Source: Actinernus sp. WN-2022 (taxonomy: Eukaryota > Cnidaria > Anthozoa > Actiniaria > Actinernidae). From it: DNA of 64,000 nucleotides. A program made the position numbers and the translations under genes. The stretch spans positions 77,233,740 through 77,297,739 of the forward strand of contig JAOWCC010000577.1 of assembly GCA_030867875.1 (NCBI GenBank), written 5' to 3'. Below are positions 56,620-64,000 of the stretch, piece by piece (the first letter of the stretch is position 1; every line of letters begins with the position of its first letter). The notes below the pieces were generated by a model, which had not been told where the DNA came from, ran no database searches, and worked only from the letters and a program-made list of their open reading frames with translations.

Positions 56620-57420
56620 AGGCATTAGACAGTATAGATCATAATTTAAATTTTAGGGATCATATTGCCAACATTACTCGCTAAGTAGGTAATCAGCTAC
56701 AAGTCATTGCTAAATCTACACTAGTCTATATAAAGCCTACAATGTACATAAAGTACCAAAACTAAATTAGTGGCAAACCGCTGTAGCACAACTCTGATAA
56801 GCTTGTCAGAGAAACTCAGTCAGGGTTGTCTACACTTTATATTTAATAATTATGACAGTTTACTTAGATTAATAGACCAACCTAGTATTTTAAGTAGAAG
56901 ATAAATAAATGTGATATACTTATCTTAGTTTATAAAGCCTTACATTCACAAGTTCCATCTTATACAAGTAGTCTTTCCAGAAGAGGATATACATGTATCA
57001 TCATATAATTTACATGGTCAGTCGACCTTGGCTATACCTAGAGTTAACAGTACTAAATATGGTCTTCATTCATTTAGATATTCTGGTGCTAAGTTATGGA
57101 ACTCACTTCCTGATTATATTCATAATCTCCCCCTTAAACCAGTTTAAATCTGCTATCAGGTCTCTTAAATTTTCTTATGAATGTTGCTCCTTTTTTTATA
57201 CGTAGCACTTCATAACTGTATCTAGTCTGTAATATATGGCATACTAGGAAATAATTATGTAATATATATAGTTATTATTTAGCTTATATATTTAATTATA
57301 TTAATTTAGTTGTTTTATTGAATTTAATTGTTCTTCAAATTGTTTATACTGTTTTTAGAGATATTAGCATGTGTTTGCTACCTTAAATTCTAAACAAAAT
57401 AAAAGTTATTGATTGATTGA
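56620..57420 (+). mobile_element. 5'-truncated CR1/L2-like retrotransposon, decayed
   Basis: Plus-strand fragments in changing frames: FRDHIANIT and VIAKSTLVYIKP (about 56655-56740), YKALHSQVPSYTSSLSRRGYT (about 56932-56995), then FRYSGAKLWNSLPDYIHNL (about 57075-57135), the C-terminal RT tail. The 3' end is a ttgattgattga tail at 57407-57419. Many stops make it old. Confidence 0.85.
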
Positions 57421-58493
57421 ATGCATGTAACATGCAAGAAATGTGTCAGACTATTTGTGTATTAACATTAGAATGGCTTCCTGGTTGCCACATGTACAGC
57501 GTAGTTTTTCCCCCAGATTTATACTAATAGTAAACAACTTATAACAAGCTAATATTGGCCAAGTGTGTATTTTTACTCATCATTTGCATTTTGGTGCACT
57601 TAAAAGGCTTGCCAAAATACATATACATGTTAACACGTAAAAATGCAGTCATATATTATAGCTAATTATCTGACTAAGTTATAACCTCTGTCTATAAAGT
57701 GTATACATGAGGGCTATTTGTATGTGGATGTGATACATGGTACAATGACAGCTCAGCTTACAGTGTGTGTATTGTACATGTGTTATGTATTAATAGGACT
57801 GCATGTACTTAACTTCATTTTTGATGGGGGGAGGGGAGGGAATTGGGAGTCAAACAACAGTCAGCATGAACCCCCTCCCCCCCTTGAGGGCATGCAACTG
57901 TCACCCCTGCCAGGTACAGCACTATATCAGGGATGGAAATAATGACTGGTGGTTTTTCTTTGCCAGCCAGACTCCATTAGATGCTCGATCCCACTGCTGG
58001 CAGAAAAGTACCCTGAATTATTCTAAATAATCACTGATCAATTCTTTTTCCTTTATTTACATCCCTGGTATATTTGGGAAGACCTGTTTAATCCTTAAAC
58101 ATTTATGGAGAAAAAAATTGTTCATATTAGTTTTGGATTTCAAAGCCCCTGCTTGCATAGTACATATTGTATACAAAGTAACAGAATATTTTTGATTGGC
58201 AATCTCACAATCTGATTGGCTTAAAGTAACTCAGTCACTACCTGTTGGCGTTGCTATTAATGGACAGCGAAGTTGGAAAGAACCACAGCTGAGTTAATTA
58301 TGATGTAACAATAATATTAATGATTTCTAACAACCTCCAGATAGGTTCATAGCATGAACGAGGGAGGGAGGGGAAGCAAGAAGTGAGAATTAGCAATACT
58401 TTCAGAAAACAAAATAATGAAAGAAATTTTTGAGAAAACGAAGTCTTAGATCACCATTAGCATAAACCCAGCCACCATCTATAGACCGATTTA

Positions 58494-58643
58494 GCTTGTA
58501 CATTATTTTGTTGTCCCAATTCAGATGATGTAACAGAGGATGCAGTGCTTTGTTTCCCATTATAAAATAAGAAACCACTACTCAAGGGAAAAGTCAGTTG
58601 ACCTGAATTGGGACAGCAAAATAATGTACAAGCTAAGTCGGTC
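58494..58643. repeat. palindromic MITE in SLC9B intron 3
   Basis: gaccgatttagcttgtacat and the following tattttgttgtcccaattca are mirrored by tgaattgggacagcaaaata and atgtacaagctaagtcggtc, with arms of about 42 bp and few mismatches. Confidence 0.85.
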
Positions 58644-58937
58644 CATTGGCAAACTCACCATAAGTATCAATCGATAGTTGACCATCCATGCACTGCAGAC
58701 AAAAGTCAACTAGAAAAAAAATGTTTATGCTTTTTAGCATTTTTTTTTCTCAGTTTTCTCAATCACTATTAGTCGATAGAATTGTAGCTAAAAATGGTTA
58801 TGCTAAAACAATTAGACTTCTCACTGTTAGTTTCTATCAACTTTGATAGTTGACTCGGGCTGTGCCCCTTGACAAATGTTACTATCTGCCAATAGAAACG
58901 TTGAGCTTGCAGTCTAATTGATGAACTTACGGTAATG

Positions 58938-59390
58938 CAGTCTAATTGTTAATTAGCCGGTAACAAAACGAGCGTGGGACTGGAACCGAGTCACTAAAAC
59001 TAATTCAATTAATAACTAGTCAAAGTGAGCATTATTTTCCAAAAGAACAGATCAAACTTAGCTAGTCTGGAAAGTTTGGTGAACTTCGGTTCAATAATGA
59101 CGATGCTAGAAGGCATCAAATATGTCAATTTTCCCATACAATCTCTTATTTTTTAACGTTGTCCCTCCAAACCATACATTCATTGTAAAATTTTGGAGGG
59201 ACAAAGAAATTTTAATTGCTTATAATTCAGACAAGATTCACTTGAATCACGTCAAATTTGCCACACTTGCTAATTTCAACATGCTTTATCATGTGATGAA
59301 CTTCATTTTAGCCTTTAGAGTAATTCTGATAAACTTGGTCCCAGTCCCCTGCTCGTTTTGTTACCGGCCAATTATCAGACACTGCATGTG
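58938..59390. repeat. MITE with ~55-bp inverted ends
   Basis: The left end has ccggtaacaaaacgagcgtg and ggactggaaccgag, mirrored at 59335-59375 by cttggtcccagtcccctgct and cgttttgttaccgg. The outer parts (tgcagtctaattg / attatcagacactgca) also pair. No coding content is supported. Confidence 0.8.
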
Positions 59391-59433
59391 CATGGGTACC
59401 AGTAAATATATTTTTTCCTAGACCTTCATTTTC

Positions 59434-59575
59434 CCATGGTTTTCTATGGAATACCGGCGAATATTTTACGAGAAATTTGTATTATTTGGTATACAACGAT
59501 ACAAGCCTTTAGGTGTATACCAAAATAATATGAATTTCGAGTTAAATTTTCGCCAGTATTCCATAGAAAACCATG
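59434..59575. repeat. palindromic element
   Basis: ccatggttttctatggaata and tattccatagaaaaccatg pair as outer arms; ttatttggtatac / gtataccaaaataa pair inside. It is followed by aaccatattatcctataaat. Confidence 0.8.
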
Positions 59576-59813
59576 AAATAACCATATTATCCTATAAATA
59601 ACAAATTTACAAAAAGATTTATCAAGAAAACAAAGTAACTTACCGGACGATAGACTGCAAATTTTCTTGCCGGAAAACACAAATTTCGAGTGGCGGCCGC
59701 GCACGTCTGCAGACTAATTATGTATTCAAAATGGTGAATTCTTATTGGCTGATAAAGAAATGGCGCGAAATTTCCTGCATTTTGATTGGCCTTGACCTAG
59801 CCATGAAATACCG

Positions 59814-60009
59814 CTCTGTATTTCATAGAAAAACCATGAAATACCGCCCTGTATTTCATAGTAAAGCTGAGCTCTGATTGGCTGAAATATAATATTTATA
59901 GGATAATGCTCTGTATTTCATAGAAACACCATGAAATGCCGCCCTGTATTTCATAGTAGAGCTGAGCTCTGATTGGCTGAAACATAATATATATATATAT
60001 AGGATAATG
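59814..60009 (+). repeat. two tandem 95-bp units with tctgattggctg
   Basis: ctctgtatttcatagaaa starts units at 59814 and 59909; both contain gtatttcatagta and gagctctgattggctgaa and end with aggataatg. Both include the CCAAT-type sequence attgg; a third gctctgattggctac follows at about 60058. Confidence 0.8.
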
Positions 60010-60353
60010 ACAATAAGTTATTGGTATATACCACACAGGTGAATAGTGCTTTTCATATGCTCTGATTGGCTACTCAAACTCGGAATATCCTGCAGTATTG
60101 ACTGTTTTTGGTCTTGTGTGCAAATAATTCACTTGTTAATGTGTTTTTGTACTAATTTGAGGCTGTCTATTTCACTGTCTTGTGTGGTATATACTAATTA
60201 CAATAATTTTATTTCCCTCAGTGTTAGACTTTTTAATAACTCTGGATATTTACCTCTCCACTATGTGGCTTGGGAAATATCCACCACTATTACTCGCCTC
60301 CACTTCAGGAAATAATTACTGACTAAGCCCATATGTGTTAATTAATACTGCAG

Positions 60354-60506
60354 GCTGACAGATCTCGTACTCGGTTTGTTGTACTGTCTGGCTGTGCTCT
60401 GCTCTCTGTGTTTGGATGTAATGCTGCAGAGTTTTCAGGAGCAGGTGCACTTGGTGTTCTCTCCATGGCAACCATAGCAGCATATGGCTGGGGTGAGGAT
60501 GAGAAG
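60354..60506 (+). CDS. SLC9B: SLC9B, exon 4
   Basis: Residues 309-359 (51 codons, phase 0 to 0): ADRSRTRFVVLSGCALLSVF, GCNAAEFSGAGALGVLSMAT, IAAYGWGEDEK. It matches the family segment with FVLGLSVLAVFSS and GSGGLCTLVMAFLAGMGW (from memory). The acceptor is actgcag, the donor AAG|GTAACA. Confidence 0.95.
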
Positions 60507-60750
60507 GTAACAATACCTCTTATTTAAAGACTTCTTCTTACGTCAGAGACCCTTACAATAATTTAATAATAAATTTATTACATACATGTAGTGTTTAATA
60601 AATAAGTTTTTGAAATCATGTTTAATGTCCTGGGTAAGTTGCTTCATGACCATGTCGAGTGTCATAAGATCGGGCAAAAAGCCATTTCTCACTAGCACTT
60701 TTAGTTTCTACAGTGGGTTCCTTATCTTACCTCATACATAATGCATGAGG

Positions 60751-61800
60751 TAATAATAATAATAGAGCATTTATATAGCGCCAAGCTCCACTAATATCTT
60801 GTCCGTGGCGCTTTACAATATTACAAGTTAATAATATAATGACTAAAAATGAAAAAAATATATTTACAGTTCGCTAAAATAATTTAAAAAAAAAGTAATA
60901 ATAAGAATAACTATAAGTTAAAAGCTTCATGAAATAGATGTGTTTAGAGTCTAGACTTAAACAAACTAACCAAAGCCTTGGTCCACAGTATCGAAAGCTG
61001 CTGATATTAAGTCAAGCAAAATTAGAAGAACAGATCGATTATTTTCGATGGCAGTCAAGATATATATCATTCTGCACTCTCACAAGTGCAGTCTCTGTGC
61101 TATGATAGCGTTTATAGGCAGACTGGAACACTTCGAGCAACTCGCACTTGTTATTAGTTAGGTAATCAATCATTTGTGATGTCACAGCCTTCTCAGTGAC
61201 TTTAGAGATAAGGTATAGATTTGACACGGCGGAAATTTGAAAATTTCTGAAAGTCGGCACCAATTATTTTTAGTAGTGAATTCAGCATAGCTGTCTTGAA
61301 CCTCTGAGGTATATGGCCAGACTGGAGATACAGATTGACGATACAGGTTATAACACAGAAGATGGAATCGGATCCAGTGCGCATGACTTCGAGCACAGGC
61401 CATCTACATATCAAAAACTTCATTTTCGTGAACAGCATTTAATTCAGTGAGTAGATCCATTGAGGGCACGTCGCCTTCAATATCCAACGAAACTGTACGG
61501 TAGAAGTCTCTATCATTACCTTGAATGTTGTGAAGTTCATCACTGCGAATCTTCAAGATTTTATTCGTAAACAAATCAGCAAATGAGTCTGCGAGAGTGC
61601 AGTAATCAGGAACAGATGGATAGCGTCGGACAGACTTTGCATTTAAGAGTTTCTCCACAGTCTTAAAGAGTAACTTCGTGTCTGATGAATTTTTCCTTAT
61701 GACAGCTGAATAATATTCAGTCTGATCCGATACAATCATGTTGTTAACACGACTGTTAACCAATGCCCCTTTTTGCCTTTTTTAGTCGACTTTGACATGT
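60751..61800 (-). mobile_element. CR1/L2-like retrotransposon fragment in SLC9B intron 4
   Basis: Related to element B. The 3' end is an (ATT)n tail with gagcatttatatagcgccaa at 60751-60790. Coding pieces on the minus strand: 61763-61404 (YYSAVIRKNSSDTKLLF, YCTLADSFADLFTNKI; the pre-RT linker), 61438-61202 and 61263-61039 (ISKVTEKAVTSQMIDYL, FQSAYKRYHSTETALVRVQND; the RT fingers). The palm with the catalytic Asp residues is missing, so the copy has an internal deletion. Confidence 0.85.
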
Positions 61801-62053
61801 CTTAGACAACAGAGGATTACTAGTACCCTAATTAACATTATGAGGATTTATAGAAATAAAAAAAGCGGCCGAGTTAGGGGCACTTTATAAACTTACAGCA
61901 AGTACCAGTACTCTCAAATGAGGTAACATCAAGTAAGAAAGAAAGAAGTTAATTATTAAGATAGATTGATCACCGTTTAATTATTAAGATAAATTTGAGC
62001 ACCGTTTAATACCATTTCTGAAATAGCTGTTAAAATCTTGTAATGTTCTACAG

Positions 62054-62162
62054 ATACCAGTTTCCAGTGCCATGAGTATCGTGTGGGAGTTCTTTCAACC
62101 CTTGTTATTTGGCTTGATTGGTGCAGAGGTCTCCTTAGAGTACATGGATGCTAAGCTGGTTG
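62054..62162 (+). CDS. SLC9B: SLC9B, exon 5
   Basis: Residues 360-395 plus one base: IPVSSAMSIVWEFFQPLLFG, LIGAEVSLEYMDAKLVG. WxxFQPLLFGLIGAEVS is the best conserved string of NHA-type exchangers. The acceptor is ctacag, the donor TTG|GTAAGA in phase 1. The remaining ~130 residues are not found before 64000, so the gene continues outside. Confidence 0.95.
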
Positions 62163-62569
62163 GTAAGATCTATAAATTCCGATAAAACTCATGTTTGTGC
62201 ATTAATCACATCTATTATTATAGGGGTTGCATTGGACATTTTGTATGGTTAATAGCAGGATTGCCATTCGAATAAATACTTTTACCATTGCATGAAATAG
62301 CCCTTCATTTATATAATTATTTTCGGAGAAAATATATTACAGCCAATGAAAGCCCGTTCCCAGGAATCGCACAGCCGCTTCATCAGCTCGTTCCCAGTGA
62401 TTTTACTTCTGGGCTGGGTTTTTGAAGCAAGAGTTATGTCTAAACACATTAACATTTTCCCTTTAGTTTTGGGGTGTACAAAAATTGTCATGTACTAATT
62501 ACTCTATGTCGTGCCTGGATAACACTTATAATGTTTGCATGTCTTGAACACAACAATGCTTAAAGTGCC

Positions 62570-63670
62570 TATGAAATGAACATTAAGTTGATCTCATTTG
62601 AAAACCCTTTCAGATTAAGGAAGGGTGGCGTTTTCCGTTTGTCAATATCTAATTGTTCCATTAAAATGTCCATTGTTACCATGCGTTTAAGGTGAGGTAG
62701 GGCTGCAATCTTGGCATAAGTTTTCTTAAGCATCTCTCTCACATGCGACTTGAAGGTCAGGTTATTGTCTAGTGTTACATTTTGCAATAAATGTACCATG
62801 GGTTTCCTTTTCTTTTGTCCTTGGCTATTCTCTGCTATTTTGGATCGGTTTTAGAGAGTTGTTTTATTTTTGAGATTTCTCTATAATGAAATGACAAGGC
62901 TGCACAGTCCGTTCACTCGAAGGGCAATAAAGCACGCTAAAATCACTTCAATCGTCGCCAGACTACACAAAAGGATGTTCTGAATATATGTCAAAGTTTA
63001 TTTCGGGGTGGAATATCGAAATTTTAAATTTTAGCCCTCATAAACCACATATTTGTGGTATCAAAAACCGCTATTTCAAAACCCTCAGATGGTGGTACCT
63101 TAGTTCCGAGACAGCGGGACGTCCCGCAAATGCGCTGTGATTGGTTGGTCGTAGTCACGTAGGGTTTGGAATTCCACCCATCCCGTGCACTGAGGCAGGC
63201 CGCAGCGAAGAGATAGCCAGTCAGAATATACACCATTGCACTTCACCCTCTGTTTACGATCTTGAAGGTACGATGTGATCAGTTGCAGGGCCGAGTCGCG
63301 AAGGCCATATGCTTCAGTTGGCAAGTAATAAGTTGTGGTATATACATGTAGAGTCAAATGCTTTTGATAAGTCGATTGTGACCGTATCTGGCACATGAAT
63401 AGCCTGCGTCGCATCCGAACTGAACCCCGGTCAAGTCCGTATGGCCACGAAGGAATCCCGAGAAGATGTTATCCGAGAAGATAGGTGAGAATCGTTCGTA
63501 CAACTGATCAAATTTGACTTTCTCAAACCATTTTGGAATGGCGAATAAGGCGCTGATGGGCCGGTAGTTCTTCTTGCTGGCCACCTCTTCTTTCTTGTAG
63601 GCGCGCGGGAGTGACTTCACCCAGCTTCCATTCACGGGGCCACGCAGCGTAGTCCCAGGACCTTCTATTT
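62570..63670 (-). mobile_element. decayed CR1-like retrotransposon fragments in SLC9B intron 5
   Basis: Minus-strand order: KKNYRPISALFAIPKWFEK and KFDQLYERFSPIF (about 63580-63470, RT fingers), AYGLRDSALQLITSYLQDRK and CNGVYSDWLSLRCGLPQ (about 63310-63160, palm), then after about 350 bp of unrelated sequence TLDNNLTFKSHVREMLKKTY (about 62775-62710, thumb). The catalytic DD region was replaced or deleted. Frames change often, so it is old. A MITE end (cttaaagtgcctatgaaatg) lies beside it at 62560. Confidence 0.8.
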
Positions 63671-64000
63671 TGTCTGAGTGGGTTAATGGGATCCCTGTGG
63701 TTTGTACTGATGTGTGACGTCGCCGCTCATTGTTGTCAGAAGGCCTAACTGAAATCGATCCAACATGGCGACCACGGATTCGGTATACATTTGCTCGTGA
63801 AGAGCTTGAGCAAATATCAAAGCATGGGTTTGATTCTTTAAGAGAGTTTTGCTTGGATTTGAAAAGCACTTTGCCTGATTTGGCGTGGAGGAAACCCACT
63901 CTAGGTGAATATCGCGTTGATTTTTATGCCGGCTCGGCAACTTCCATCCGTTTGACGAAACACAGAACCTTCATGTAGGCTGACATGAATTGCTACCAAA
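63671..64000. other. unassigned sequence at window end
   Basis: A plus-strand open frame at 63730-63978 (REELEQISKHGFDSLREFCL and following) has no recognised family. It could be an exon of another gene, part of the retrotransposon flank, or chance. Confidence 0.3.

Larger units (their letters stand above)
56442..60353 (+). other. SLC9B intron 3
   Basis: A 3.9-kb phase-0 intron starting gtacag and ending ctgcag. It carries a retrotransposon 3' end, two MITEs, a palindrome and a tandem duplication listed separately; 57421-58490 shows only a G-rich run near 57823-57840. Confidence 0.85.

Noticed and set aside
63730..63978. Plus-strand frame REELEQISKHGFDSLREF
   Set aside because: Could be a real exon, but no family is recognised and the window ends; listed only as unassigned.

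Overview
This is eukaryotic, animal nuclear DNA: two intron-containing host genes sit in AT-rich, repeat-dense sequence. The repeats (CR1/L2-like non-LTR retrotransposons, a Penelope-like element with inverted hammerhead-bearing arms, many palindromic MITEs, foldback elements in TA microsatellites) and a decayed copy of a Cys-rich gene family I associate with sea anemones and corals point to a cnidarian, most likely an anthozoan. The species assignment is inference.

Host genes. A CISD2 (NAF-1/Miner1) orthologue lies on the minus strand in two exons (28412-28774 and 25483-25575) and is complete; the CxC..PxCDGSH iron-sulfur motif is split exactly by the intron. About 0.95 kb away, head to head, an SLC9B (NHA/NHEDC) sodium/proton antiporter gene starts on the plus strand. 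Five exons are visible (29722-30362, 31171-31346, 56335-56441, 60354-60506, 62054-62162); all junctions have GT/AG ends and the reading frame is continuous, while the last ~130 residues must lie beyond 64000. Its second intron is about 25 kb and holds most of the repeats on the right side. CISD2 and SLC9B are also neighbours in human (4q24), so this may be an ancient linkage.

Layout. 1-5 kb: noncoding, a G/C-rich palindromic minisatellite, small MITEs and the 3' end of a retrotransposon. 5.05-9.0 kb: nearly full-length AT-rich CR1-like element with a PHD finger, endonuclease and reverse transcriptase, broken by frameshifts. 9-15 kb: noncoding with MITEs. 15.0-17.2 kb: truncated retrotransposon inserted in the Cys-rich family pseudogene. 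17.6-18.9 kb: Penelope-like element. 18.9-21.8 kb: foldback element and a MITE, both in (TA)n. 22-24.6 kb: repeats including an 11-bp minisatellite. 25.5-30.4 kb: CISD2 and the start of SLC9B. 31.3-56.3 kb (SLC9B intron 2): a mirrored repeat complex, a TIR transposon, a satellite domain (39.5-54.6 kb) invaded by a 2.2-kb foldback element and by three nested or adjacent minus-strand retrotransposons (45.5-53.4 kb). One of these shows the inverted structure expected from twin priming and encodes a SAP/coiled-coil/SGNH-hydrolase ORF1; another carries a 2A-like motif. 56.3-64 kb: remaining visible SLC9B exons separated by retrotransposon fragments and MITEs.

The candidates for something new are the paired ribozyme-bearing arms of the Penelope-like element, the SAP-SGNH retrotransposon and its inversion, the foldback elements, and the CISD2-SLC9B head-to-head pair. 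Coordinates of repeat boundaries are by eye and may be off by some bases.
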